From: Begonia masoniana
Lineage: Eukaryota > Streptophyta > Magnoliopsida > Cucurbitales > Begoniaceae
DNA length: 64,000 bases
Assembly (NCBI GenBank): GCA_022432975.1
Contig: CM039508.1
Location: forward strand, 46,961,646-47,025,645
Direction: 5' to 3'
The notes under the pieces were generated by a model. That model did not search any database and was not told the origin of the DNA. It was given only the letters and a program-made list of their open reading frames with translations. This document shows, piece by piece, positions 45,936 to 56,647 of this stretch. How positions within the stretch are numbered: position 1 is the stretch's first letter; each line of letters opens with the position of its first letter. The translations under genes and the position numbers were made by a program.

Positions 45936-46677
45936 TGTAACGCCCCGAGTCTCCACGACCCGGTTCGCTACAGGGACTACACTGGCTAACACTCTCTCCC
46001 AACTATCTCCCCCGGTTAAACCCCCAACGTTGGAAATACTCTCCAATAAACACTCACGCAATCGAATTTAAAACCCACCTTCCAAAGTTCTCTTACGCCT
46101 CACCTGACTGTCTAGACTTACTAATTGCCTTTAATCCTAACTGTAAGACACCACGGTTTTCCCAAAAAATTTCGGCAGAGTGACACTTAAAAATAGCGCC
46201 TCCAAAATTTTGCTAAGTACCTGTAAACAACTCAAAATCTTCAACCAACCCAAAATGTTCCTACTCCACTAACCAGTGTACAAAATCTCTAAACAATCAT
46301 CACACCAGCAATAAAATACTATCGGCTAAAATGAAGAAAATCTACAATATAGAGTGATACAACACTCTGGACGGTAATTTATATACAACCAAAATACCCA
46401 ATGTCCCAAAACAAGCAAAATAAACCCTACTCCCTATCGACACCATGTCACGGCTCCATGGGTCGGGTCGCCCTAACACTGCTACCAGCCGGGGCCCTGG
46501 TCGCACGTTACCAACTATCAGCTACCCCTGGTCAGGGTCTCGATACTCACCCTCCTGCTCAGCAGTACCTACACCACAGAACACACTATAAGCTCAAAGC
46601 TCAGAAAGTAGAGTGCTGGAACATAAACATGAAGCATGAAAACTAGGAAGTAGAGTGCTACAAGTCACACCCAAAAT

Positions 46678-46678
<1 letters not shown>

Positions 46679-46716
<38 letters not shown>
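46679..46716. repeat. Homopolymer run, 38 C
   Basis: Uninterrupted cytosines directly before the 118-bp minisatellite. A strong candidate for assembly length error. Confidence 0.98.
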
Positions 46717-46718
<2 letters not shown>

Positions 46719-47200
46719 TATCCCGACTCGAAATGCAACCGTCTGAGACAGTCGGTCGATGCACCGCGCTGTCATCGGCACGTCGCCACCGCTCCAGTTC
46801 ATCCCGAAAACGGGGCCCTCAGTCACATTCCAGCCACTGTCTCGACTCGAGGTGCAACCGCCCAGGACAGTCGGTCGATACACCGCACTGCCTTTGACAC
46901 GTCGCCACCGTCCCAGCTCGTCCCGGAAACAGGGCCCTCAGTCACACCCCAGCCCCTGTCTCGACTCGAAGTGCAACCGCCCAAGACAGTCAATCGATAC
47001 ACCGCGCTGCCATCGGCACGTCGCCACCGTTCATGCTCGTCCCGGAAACGGGGCCCTAGTCACACCCCAGCCCCTGTCTCGACTCGAAGTGCAACCGCCC
47101 AAGACAGTCGATCGATACACCGCGCTGCCATCGGCACGTCGCCACCATTCCAGCTCGTCCCAGAAACGGGGCCCCAGTCACACCCCAGCCCCTGTCTCGA
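46717..47200. repeat. Minisatellite, 118-119 bp x 4
   Basis: Units begin at the cgactcg landmark at 46724, 46843, 46962 and 47080, with a partial fifth at 47198. Each contains gcaaccg, gacagtc, cggcacgtcgccacc and gaaacggggccc. GC-rich and open in several frames by chance. Confidence 0.9.
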
Positions 47201-48575
47201 CTGTCCACACCGGACCTCACCTCTTCTACTCTCCCTCTGTGCTAAAAAAACATGCTCAAAACATTTTGTGTAGCTTTTTAAAACACGATGCATGCTGACC
47301 ATCACCAACTAACTACGACTCCATATACGCAACACATCACATACGCACCTACGACCCACCATCTGTACAAACTCACATCATTCACAATTGACCCACAACC
47401 TGCACAAGACTCGCAACATGAAAACAACTATGGTGTAGGCCCTTCTGGGCGACTCTCAAGCATTCTCAACCACACTACTTCTTACCTAGCGTCCTAGCTT
47501 GTTCAGATTTGACACGTAGCGTCACCTACGGTCTTACCTAGCACAATTAAGAATCATCGTTAGTACTTAGGCTTAAACTCACCAATTCCTCCTAACACTA
47601 CCATTTCTAGCTTATCCTGACCCATTCCCAACTGAACGGGTCACTAACTTGGTTCGGTTAAAAACCGGCCCAAAACTTCTAACGCGCATAACTTTTTCTA
47701 CACTTATCGGAAAGACTCGATTTCAGCGGCCACATACTCCCCTATTAACCTAGTTTAATATACTAGAAAAGAATTCAAAACGACTAATTAGAGCTAGGTC
47801 AGATCCCCCAAAAACAGAACCGGGTTCTTTCCCTAATCGCCCAAAAACCTCCACTTCAATCCAATTCCACCAATTCCTCACCAATCAATCCCTCTAGCAC
47901 CCAATTAGCACAATTTAATGGAATTCCAGGGTTTAACACAGAGAACCCGAACTCCACACATTGGGGGTTCTCAGTTTTTTAACCCCAATCAGCGCTCTCC
48001 CTTGCCCGACAAATTCTCGCCGGTCTAAGCCCAGCTATTTGCCGCCGAGGCTAGCCAAAAATGGCCGGTGGTCGAAGCCCAAGCTGGCTCGCCATTCTCG
48101 GCTTCAAGCAGAACGAAAACAGGGCAAGAGAAATAAGCTCACCAGCCGATTTTGCGTGCGAAGACAGCCAAAAATGCCTTCCCTGGATTCGCCGTCGCTG
48201 CCTGACTGGAAAGCGCCGAAGTCCGCCGATGATTTGATCAGCGATCGCCACTCTCTCCCTCCGACTCCGTTCTGTTCTCGTCGGGGTGAAAACAGCCGAA
48301 TGGCTTCTTCGTGAAGCCATTCGGTTGTTTTAAAGAAAACAATAATAATTGTTTTCTTTTTTCTTTTTTTTTTTAACAAATTATTAGTTACCGCTTTGCC
48401 CCTTTCGAATTCCTGTCAAACCCTGAATTTCACTTATCAAATTTCTCCTAAATTAACTCTCACTCTATGCTCGGTTTACACATCTCCACCGGCACACCAG
48501 AGAAATTTGACAATTAACCGAATAATTAACACAAAATAAATTAACTAATTTATTCAGAAGCCCCCGGGTGTTACA

Positions 48576-48760
48576 CTTGTAGCCCATGGATTATATCCTG
48601 GAGGTCCTAGGTTCGAGTGGTGGGGAAGACATGAAATTTCCTGCTCTATGAGGGAAAAATTCTGAGTGCGGCTCACGGATTCCACCTAGTGTGGTGGGCC
48701 AGGTCGTGCAGAGCAAGTCGAAAGAGGTTGGACTGCCTCAAAAAAATGCACCTTTTTTTG
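48576..48760 (+). repeat. SINE-like unit 1, right part
   Basis: Continues unit 1 after the solo LTR. B-box-like aggttcgagtgg lies near 48610, with the conserved body attccacctagtgtggtggg and a T-rich tail. Confidence 0.6.
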
Positions 48761-49145
48761 TAACGACCTACCCCTTTAACCGGCCTTTTACCCCCGCAGA
48801 CGCACTGCCATCCGGGTCCGGATCTAGTATACGAGCCAGTAGTCACCCATGACCTTCTCCCTTTTGAAATGGGAGTTTTTGCCTTCCCAATGATTTAAAC
48901 CCTGATCTTCAGGTTATGACCAAGAGTTCCTCATCACTGGTACCACTTGGGCTACTAGCTCAAGTGGTACCACCACTTGTAGCCCATGGTTTATTTCTTG
49001 GAGATCCTAGGTTCGAGTGGTGAGGAAGGCATGAAATTCATTGCTCCATGAGAGAAAAGTTCTGTGAGTGCAGCTCGCGGATTCCACCTAGTGTGGTGGG
49101 CATGGCTAGCGGCTCGCGAATTCCACCTATTGTGTGGGCCGGGTC
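48761..49145 (+). repeat. SINE-like unit 2, left part
   Basis: Starts with gtaacgacctacccc, then ccgggtccggatctag and a tRNA-like head (tagctcaagtggtaccacc, then aggttcgagtgg). It is interrupted at gccgggtc by a hAT element and resumes at 53318. Confidence 0.6.
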
Positions 49146-49439
49146 TAGAGCTGTTAAACGAGCGAGCCGAGCCGAGCCGAGCCTGGAAAGGCCCGGCTCA
49201 CCGAGCCTGCCGAGCCTAACGAGCTGACCTTAAAAAATTTTCAACCCGAGCCAGCTCGCGAGCCACGAGCCTAACGAGCCGAGCTGAGCCGGCCCAACGA
49301 GCCTAACGAGCCGAGCTTAACGGGCTGACCTTACATAAATAATATTATTTTATATAGTCGTGTAAATAATAAAAATCTTTAATTAATATAAAAATGACAT
49401 TTAATTATAAAAAATGGAAGAAAAAAATATAAAAAATAT

Positions 49440-50848
49440 AACATTAATTATAAATTTGACATTTGCATCACTACAAATTAGACACATCCCAACTAGGTTG
49501 GCACCCATCTAATTGTCAATCATGTGCAAAATGTCAAAAAAAAAATTACAAGTTCAAAAAATACTTCAAAATTTAGATTATAATGCTAATCTTCAACAAC
49601 TAAATTTTTAAAGTCTTCAAGTATTTCGTCCTCTCGTTCTTGATTCCTCGTAATGGCGTTGTTCCAATCCTTCATGCAAATGAGTGCCTCCACAAGATCA
49701 GGTGCAAGTTGTCCTCGGCTTTCATCATACACACGTCCACCTGCACTAAAAGCAGACTCCGATGCTACGGTAGAGACCGGAGGTGTTAGTAGATCACGTG
49801 CCATTATAGAAAGAATAGGATATGTGGTGGAAAACATTTTCCACCAATCTAAAATATCAAATTTTTCTTCACGAGAAAATTGATATCGAGAGTTAAAATA
49901 AATATCTAGTTCATTTCGCATAGAACTAGAGTAAACATCGGTATCTAATTGATTCCAAATATCATGAATACCACCAAATTGTAAACCTACAACATTTTCA
50001 CCACCACTAGAACTAGCATGTGAAGAAACACGTGAACGACTAATAGTAGAATATTTAGATTCATAAGAATAATATAAACTAGTAATTTCATGTGTTATTT
50101 GATCCATGGAAAATAAAGAAGTAGTTTGTAAATTATAGAGATTTTAACATTAATTATAAATTTGACATTTGCATCACTACAAATTAGACACATCCCAACT
50201 AGGTTGGCACCCATCTAATTGTCAATCATGTGCAAAATGTCAAAAAAAAAATTACAAGTTCAAAAAATACTTCAAAATTTAGATTATAATGCTAATCTTC
50301 AACAACTAAATTTTAAAGTCTTCAAGTATTTCGTCCTCTCGTTCTTGATTCCTCGTAATGGCGTTGTTCCAATCCTTCATGCAAATGAGTGCCTCCACAA
50401 GATCAGGTGCAAGTTGTCCTCGGCTTTCATCATACACACGTCCACCTGCACTAAAAGCAGACTCCGATGCTACGGTAGAGACCGGAGGTGTTAGTAGATC
50501 ACGTGCCATTATAGAAAGAATAGGATATGTGGTGGAAAACATTTTCCACCAATCTAAAATATCAAATTTTCTTCACGAGAAAATGATATCGAGAGTTAAA
50601 ATAAATATCTAGTTCATTTCGCATAGAATAGAGTACAAATAGGGTATCTAATTGATTCCAAATATCATGAATACCACCAAATTGTAAACCTACAACATTT
50701 TCACCACCACTAGAACTAGCATGTGAAGAAACCGTGAACGACTAATAGTAGAATATTTAGATTCATAAGAATAATATAAACTAGTAATTTCATGTGTTAT
50801 TTGATCCATGGAAAATAAAGAAGTAGTTTGTAAATTATTAGAGATTTT
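49440..50848 (-). repeat. 705-bp tandem duplication inside the hAT
   Basis: 49440-50144 and 50145-50848 are direct copies, each starting aacattaattataaatttg and holding the transposase C-terminus and 3' untranslated region. The copy nearer the rest of the gene has small deletions that break the frame, while the far copy stays open. Confidence 0.9.
49586..50107 (-). pseudogene. hAT transposase C-terminus, detached intact copy
   Basis: 173 codons from M-D-Q-I-T-H-E to L-V-V-E-D with the dimerisation hallmarks: Y-P-I-L-S-I-M-A-R-D-L-L, S-E-S-A-F-S-A-G-G-R and V-E-A-L-I-C-M-K-D-W. It lacks the N-terminal and most catalytic parts because it is the second half of the tandem duplication. Confidence 0.85.
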
Positions 50849-52303
50849 ATTAATCATTAGACATACTCCTCTTAACTTATATCTAGGATCCATTATACAT
50901 GCATATAAAAAAATAGAAAGAATGTCAAACCAATATTTTTTAAATTTTGCTTCCATTTTATCAAGTATTTGACTAAATTCATTTACTTGTCGATATTGTG
51001 CAAAACTACTCGTTAAGTTTATAAAAATTGGGAGAACAAGATGAGAAGTGGGATAGTAAATTCCCGAACACTCATTTGTAGCATCATAAAATGGTTTTAA
51101 AAAATCAAGAAATATATTAGCCATATCACAACTAGATTTATTAAAATTAATATTTGGTCTTTTCTCATTAATAAAAGCACAAATAACTTGCCAATATGGT
51201 TTGACATTTTCCAACATTAAATAAGTAGAATTCCACCTATTATCTACATCGGTTTTTAATTTTCGTGGTTTAAATTGGACAACTTTACAATAATCTCTAT
51301 ATTCTTGTTGCCTCGAATTAGATCCAATTATATAAGAAATTGCGGATCTAATTAATTCAATATGAGGCGCAATAAATGTCATACCATCTTTAACAACTAA
51401 ATTTAAAATATGACAAACACATCTCATGTAGAAAACAGAATCGTGAGTAGGATCTAATTGAAAAGAATTTTTAAAATGATAAATAGCAGCATCGTTAGTA
51501 CTAGCATTATCAAGTGTTATGCTAAATATTCTATCTCGAATAGAATATTCTTGCAATATCGTTACAATAAATTTATAAATAGTAATACCAGTGTGAAGAT
51601 ATTCACAATTACGAAATCCTAAAATTCTTTTGTTTAATTGCCAAGAGTTATCAATAAAATGAAAAGTTACAACGATATAGCCTATAGAATTACGTGCACT
51701 CCATAAATCAGAGGTGATACAAATAGACATTGAAGGAGCGCTTGAAAAAAATGAAATTAGTTCATTTTTCATATTATTAAACATTTTAATAATATCATTT
51801 CTAGTTGTACTTCTAGGAACCCGTTTAAAATTAGGAGTAGCATACTCTTTTATAAAATTTTCAAATTCATCACTATCGGTGAATGATAAAGGCAACTCAC
51901 ATTGTGCTACAAGTTTTGCTATTCTTTCTCTCATTTTATTTTGTGAATATAAAAAAGTGCCACCACCACTAGCATTCAACAATCTTTGTGTAGAGTCTCT
52001 AACTTGCTCGTTTAAGTGACATTTTTGATAATGCCTAAGGAGTGTGCTAATTGAACTACCAGAAATATATGAATAATTTTTAATACAATAGTTGCATTGA
52101 CCTCTAGATTCTACTTTTTCACCAATTTTAATTTTTTTCATTGTAAAATGTTTCCATACTTCAGACGTTTTGTTTCTTTTTTTTTGAGGTGATAAAGTGG
52201 ATGCTTGTGCAGATGATGATTGTCCCACAGAAAATGTAGGAGTAAATTCTCTAATCTCTTCTACATCATCATTATCATCAATAATATAATCACGAATATC
52301 CAT
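50306..52303 (-). pseudogene. hAT transposase, nearly full length with C-terminal frameshifts
   Basis: The start at 52303 (M-D-I-R-D-Y) gives an acidic N-terminus, then a BED zinc finger (V-W-K-H-F, C-N-Y-C, L-L-R-H-Y-Q-K-C-H), then catalytic blocks: I-T-S-D-L-W-S-A-R (first D) and L-D-N-A-S-T-N-D (second D), C-V-C-H-I-L-N-L-V-V, and W-N-S-T-Y-L-M-L. The frame is open to 50690, where a small deletion near 50730 shifts it. The E-S-A-F-S dimerisation block reappears in frame from 50542 to 50306. Without the shifts the protein would be about 665 aa, a usual hAT size. Confidence 0.88.
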
Positions 52304-53317
52304 ATTAAATAAACTAAATATAAAATTAAAATTTGAATAATAAATTGATACCACAAGGTCCACAACGTTAATGTCCAACAGAAGATTTTAGGTGGTGTGA
52401 ATTTATCAACTCCACATATACAAAACCTAAACAAAAAATCATCAAAAAATAATTTTGTTAATATAATAAATTATAATTAAAAATTATGTAAATCAATACA
52501 TACATGTAAAATCATTAAAACAATAAAAATATACCTTGTTGGCTGATTGTTGAACACGGAAAGGATCAAAGGAAACAAATTGTAAAAATAGAGAGATCGA
52601 GAGATTGAGAGATTGAGAGAAAATTGTTTGGTGAAATAAAATGAAACAAGAGTCTGTATTTATAGGAAGAGCCAAAGAGAAGGGGGATGAGTTTCAGCGA
52701 ATCATCACTGTCTTGATTGGAACGGTCATATGACCGTTGCCTGGAACTGGAAGGCTGGAAAGGGAGAGATCGAGAGATTGACAGAGAAAGCCGAAAGGGG
52801 ACAGCGAAAATCGACGTGGACCGTGGGAACGGGGCAGCGAAAATCAACGGCCGACTCATCCGATTCGGCTCCGCTGTCCTTCTGTTATTGCTATACAGTT
52901 CAGTAGTGGGCACTGGGCAGTGGCGAACTGGCGTCGGCGATGATGAAGATGGGTCATCGACTCATCGTCATTCTGATTTCTGCCGAGCCGATTGCCGAGT
53001 GCTGAGTTCCGACTTCCGAGTGCCGACTTCCGACTGTCTGAGGAGAGGGGGGCGCCGGCGCGAGTCTGGCCAGGGGGCGAGGCGGCGAGCCCTGTCCCAT
53101 GGGATTTGCCGATCTGGGAACTGGGAAGGGCGAAGGGGGCGACGGGGCGAGCCTGCTCTGTCCCGAGCTGAGGGGCGAGCCAGGCTGGCTCGCTGGGCCA
53201 ACGAGCCGGCTCGTTGGCCGGCTCGTTTGGCCCGCTCGATGGCGGGCTAGCGAGCCCATTTTGGGCTCGGCTCGGCCCGCCTAGCGAGCCCGCCCGTTTG
53301 TCATCTCTAGCCGGGTC

Positions 53318-53469
53318 GTGTAGAGCCAGTCAAAAGGGGTTGGACAACCATAAAAAAGGCGTCTTTTTTTGTAACGACCTACCCCCTTCACTGGCTTTTT
53401 TCCGGCGCGGACGTATCGCCACCCGGGTCCGGATCTAGTATGCGGGTCAGTCGTCACTCATGACCTTCT
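53318..53469 (+). repeat. SINE-like units 2 (end) and 3 (start)
   Basis: gtgtagagccagtcaaaagg and a T run close unit 2. Unit 3 opens with gtaacgacctaccccc and runs to gaccttct, where a copia-type LTR is inserted (TSD cttct, 53465-53469). Confidence 0.6.
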
Positions 53470-54720
53470 TGTTGACTTAAATGATGTTTAAGTCTAAATA
53501 TGTTTTTGATGATGTGTTTGTATGGTTATTATTGTAATTTGATTATGTTTATTGAATGAGATTAATCTGTTGGAAATACCCTTGAAAAGGGTATTTTAGT
53601 TATCTAATAAATCTGGTTAAGTGTTCTAGGTGTGATAGTTAAACAGGGCTGAGAATTTCATATCCACCGGTTGAAGAAAAGAACTGCATCATCCGATAGG
53701 AAAACGACAAAAATCGAAGTCGTTCAGGAACTGCATCATCCGATAGGAAAACGACAAAAATCGAAGTCGTTCAGAGACTGCATCATCCGATGGGAAAACG
53801 ACAAAACCAAAGTCGTTTTAAAGATTGCTTCATCCGAAGGGAAAACGACAAAGGCGGATGACTTCAAAGAAGAACTTCTCCGCTCACTAAACGACAAAGG
53901 CGGAAGACATCTAGGAATACATCATCCGATACCGGTTCAGTTCTTTAAAGCAACATATTTCGATGGCGGTTCTGCGTTATATTGTTTCATCTGCCGATTC
54001 CGGTTCAAGCTTATAAAGCTGCATCCACCGATGGCGGTTCAAGACTATAAAGCAACATTGTCTTCCGCCAGAATTCAAAATAACCGCGAAGCTACAGTGA
54101 CGTCGTTTTCAGCCTTAACTCCAGAACATTAATGGAGACGACGAACAGCAATTTCAGATGCAACGGATATCTGCTTGAGTACGGATGCTTCCCAACGGTA
54201 ACATTTTTCCATTTATAGAGAGAAGCATTCAATACTGTAAAGCAGAAATTAGATAGAGTATTTAAGCCGAAGAAAAAGCTCGAAGAAAGAACTTTTGGCG
54301 AATTTTATCCTTGACCCCTACCTGCGAAATTTATCATACTCTGTATTTCTTCTACACCTCTCAATTTTAAGTTGAGATTTAATCCTTATGAGAGTGTAGT
54401 CTGAGCTTGCAATTTATAAACTCAAAAATCTGTATAAGGCAGTGGATTGTCGCCTATGAAGAACAATCCAGATCTGTAAAAGGCAGTTGATCGGAGCCTG
54501 GAATTTCGATCTGTTTATTCTCGTGAGGAGAAAGTTAAGGATCTTCAAGGGGGAAACTTTGAAGCGTGGATGTAGGCAGGTTTTGGCCGAACCACGTAAA
54601 AACCCGTGTGTTGAATTTTGTCTCTATCTCTCTTTTACTGGTTGTTTGTTTGCCGTTAGTTTAAGAAATATTGAAAAGGTCTAATTCACCCCGCTTCTCT
54701 TAGACAATCTCGATCCTACA
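53470..54720 (+). mobile_element. Solo LTR, copia type, 1.25 kb
   Basis: Ends are tgttgac and gatcctaca, with a perfect TSD cttct at 53465-53469 and 54721-54725. The 3' part has gccgaaccacgtaaaaaccc, typical of the R/U5 region of plant Ty1/copia LTRs, so orientation is plus. A 48-bp unit (around catcatccgataggaaaacg) is repeated about four times at 53684-53870. Confidence 0.82.
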
Positions 54721-54725
54721 CTTCT

Positions 54726-54872
54726 CCTTCATGGAAGGAGAGTTTTTGCCTTCCCATTGATTTGAACCCTAGCCTCCAGGTTATGACCAAGAGTTTCTCA
54801 TCACTGGTACCACTTAGGCTACTAGCTCAAGTGGTACCATCACTTGTAGCCCATGGATTATATCATGGAGGT
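54726..54872 (+). repeat. SINE-like unit 3, middle part
   Basis: Resumes unit 3 (ggagagtttttgccttccca, gctactagctcaagtggta). It is cut again at gaggt by the next LTR. Confidence 0.6.
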
Positions 54873-55747
54873 TGTCACGGACCACTTTTCATGGTCCATG
54901 ATAGTGCGGCAACCGTGGGCGTTGGCGGGCACAAGCATGGACAAGAGTGCAACCATGATGGTTGGTGTGCACAAAGGTTGAGTACGGGGCCAAGTGGGTC
55001 GGTGTGCTCAAGAAGGCAAGAGCCGGGCTCTTGAAACATGATGGTCGGCAAGACAAAGGACACGGAGCGATATGGGGCGCTCAAGGCAAGTTGGACACAC
55101 CACGAGTTCTAGACATGGGGCAAAGTGGTGCGACAAGATCAACAAGCCATGTGTGGCAATGTCAAGACAATCATGGTGCATGGTGCATGGGCCGAGGGCC
55201 TAGGCATGATAGGAGGCGCGGGGCATCCTCCTATGGCATGGAAAAATATGACTAAGTGTTGGTGGGCACTTGAGGCACGCAGGCTGGATCACTTGGAGTG
55301 GTGCAGTCCACATATGGCGCTGGGCGCTAAGCCGATGGGGCAGGCCCACACGGGAAGGCAGAAGGTCATTTATGTTAGTGCTCTCATTTATGTTAGTGCT
55401 CTTATTTATATTAGTACTTATTTATGTTAGTACTTATTTATGTTAGTGCTTGCACTTATAAGGATTCATGTACATGGCCTTGGCCATTTGTGTATAAATA
55501 GGCCATGAGCAACCAAACCAAAGACATCAACTTCAAGTGGAAGAATGTCTTGAGCATTGTGGTTTGCCTTGGAGAGAAATTGTTCCTAGTTCTTGTTTTC
55601 GGAAATCAAGGAAGGTTGGGAGGGGTCCTCCCGTAAACACTTGTGTCTCTTCTATTATCCGCATTATTGGTGAGGGGCTGGCCATAGTCGTGGACTTGGC
55701 GCCATCATACTTGGTGAAAATTCGGGCAAGAATTTAACCGTGTGACA
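54873..55747 (+). mobile_element. Solo LTR, 875 bp, related to the young chromovirus
   Basis: Ends are tgtcacgg and gtgtgaca, with a perfect TSD gaggt at 54868-54872 and 55748-55752. The TATA box (tgtataaata, 55491-55500) and the 3' block (gggaggggtcctcccgtaaa) correspond to tgtataaatag and gagtgtgctcccgtaaa in the 29058 LTR, so it belongs to a related family. An ~18-bp unit, tttatgttagtgct-like, is repeated at about 55366-55450. Confidence 0.85.
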
Positions 55748-55752
55748 GAGGT

Positions 55753-55882
55753 CCTGGGTTCGAGTAGTGGGGAAGACATGAAATTTTCTGCTCCAAGAGG
55801 GAAAAGTTCTGCGAGTGCAACTCGCGGATTCCACCTAGTATGGTGGGCCGAGTCGTGCAGGGCCAGTCGAAAAGGGATGAGG
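55753..55882 (+). repeat. SINE-like unit 3, end
   Basis: Contains B-box-like gggttcgagtag, gcggattccacctagtatgg and the closing gccagtcgaaaaggg. It is followed directly by a Cassandra-like element. Confidence 0.55.
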
Positions 55883-56647
55883 TGTAACGACCCCTTTCCC
55901 CAGCAAGATATTGTCCGCTCCGGGGATTGGGCCGCAGCCCAATATCCTCCCCTCACGGCTTTGTTTGGCGAGAGCACTTCCCGGAAGGTCACCCAACCTG
56001 AAATTACTCTCGCCGAAGCACGCTTAACTTCGGAGTTCTTATGGGATCCGTTGCCAATCGTGCTCCAAAACGCGTCTTGCTATGTTAGGAGGGATCTCTT
56101 ACATATGTTTCATTTCCATGTACTTCCCCAAGCGATGTGGGTTCGTAACGGCCCCTGCTTCAACGGAGAAACCACTCCGGCCCAGGTCAGCCCCAGGATC
56201 CGCGGAGAATGGGTGGTTCCTTATCAGTCCGTTGAAAGACGGGTCGTCACAATCACCCCCCCTTGGGGGCCCAACGTCCTCGTTGGCCACATTTCCGGTT
56301 GGGTACAGGCTCTGATACCATTTGTAACGACCCCTTTCCCCAGCAAGATATTGTCCGCTCTGGGGATTGGGCCACAGCCCAATATCCTCCCCTCACGGCT
56401 TTGTTTGGCGAGAGCACTTCCCGGAAGGTCACCCAACCTGAAATTACTCTCGCCGAAGCATGCTTAACTTCGGAGTTCTTATGGGATCCGTTGTCAATCG
56501 TGCTCCAAAACGCGTCTTGCTATGTTAGGAGGGATCTCTTACATATGTTTCATTTCCATGTACTTCCCTAAGCGATGTGGGTTCGTAACGACCCCTGCTT
56601 CAACGGAGAAACCACTCCGGCCTAGGTCAGCCCCAGGATTCGCGGAG
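55883..56647 (-). mobile_element. Cassandra-like TRIM retrotransposon with 5S rRNA-derived LTRs
   Basis: Two ~325-bp LTRs (55883-56207 and 56323-56647), nearly identical, flank a ~115-bp interior with no coding capacity. On the minus strand the interior opens with tggtatcagagcctgtaccc (56301-56320), an initiator tRNA-Met primer site two bases inside the LTR end. Each LTR carries, on the same strand, 5S rRNA-like sequence (55975-56053 and 56415-56493), including the A-box-like agttaagcatgcttcgg and C-box-like gggtgaccttccgggaag. Cassandra TRIMs are known for exactly this combination and use the 5S internal Pol III promoter. The outer LTR edge near 56647 is unclear because another LTR starts at 56657. 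Confidence 0.88.

Larger units (their letters stand above)
41232..46358 (-). repeat. Right arm of the ~5.1-kb inverted duplication
   Basis: Reverse complement of 2820-7960 with very few differences. It extends past the point where the left arm hits an N gap, so it contains the whole solo LTR (45936-48575). At the other end the shared LTR stops near 41232 in an A/T run, about 160 bp short of the LTR terminus. Confidence 0.9.
45936..48575 (-). mobile_element. Solo LTR (2.6 kb), chromovirus type
   Basis: Ends are tgtaacgccccgag and cccgggtgttaca. The perfect TSD cttgt is at 45931-45935 and 48576-48580. No internal region is present, so it is the product of LTR-LTR recombination. It contains a 38-base C run and a 118-bp minisatellite. 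Part of it also occurs, inverted, at 2820-3251. Confidence 0.88.
49146..53309 (-). mobile_element. Ac-like hAT transposon, 4.2 kb, complete ends
   Basis: Ends are tagagctgttaaacg and (inverse) tagagatgacaaacg. The 8-bp target duplication gccgggtc is perfect at 49138-49145 and 53310-53317, as hAT elements make. Subterminal regions are rich in gagccgagc repeats. One transposase gene lies on the minus strand, with its C-terminal part tandemly duplicated. Confidence 0.92.

Noticed and set aside
46759..47298. 179-codon open frame
   Set aside because: Falls on the 118-bp GC-rich minisatellite; repetitive, no domain.
48960..49020. tRNA gene
   Set aside because: A- and B-box-like motifs are present but no cloverleaf can be folded with confidence; it is the head of a dispersed SINE-like repeat.
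52717..53250. 177-codon frame and opposite-strand frames
   Set aside because: GC-rich subterminal repeats of the hAT element; no codon-level signal.
55742..56467. 241-codon plus-strand frame
   Set aside because: Antisense to the Cassandra-like element and spanning its LTR; not a gene.
55975..56493. Two 5S rRNA genes
   Set aside because: The 5S-like parts are diverged, lie in matching LTRs with a primer-binding site between them, and fit a Cassandra TRIM.
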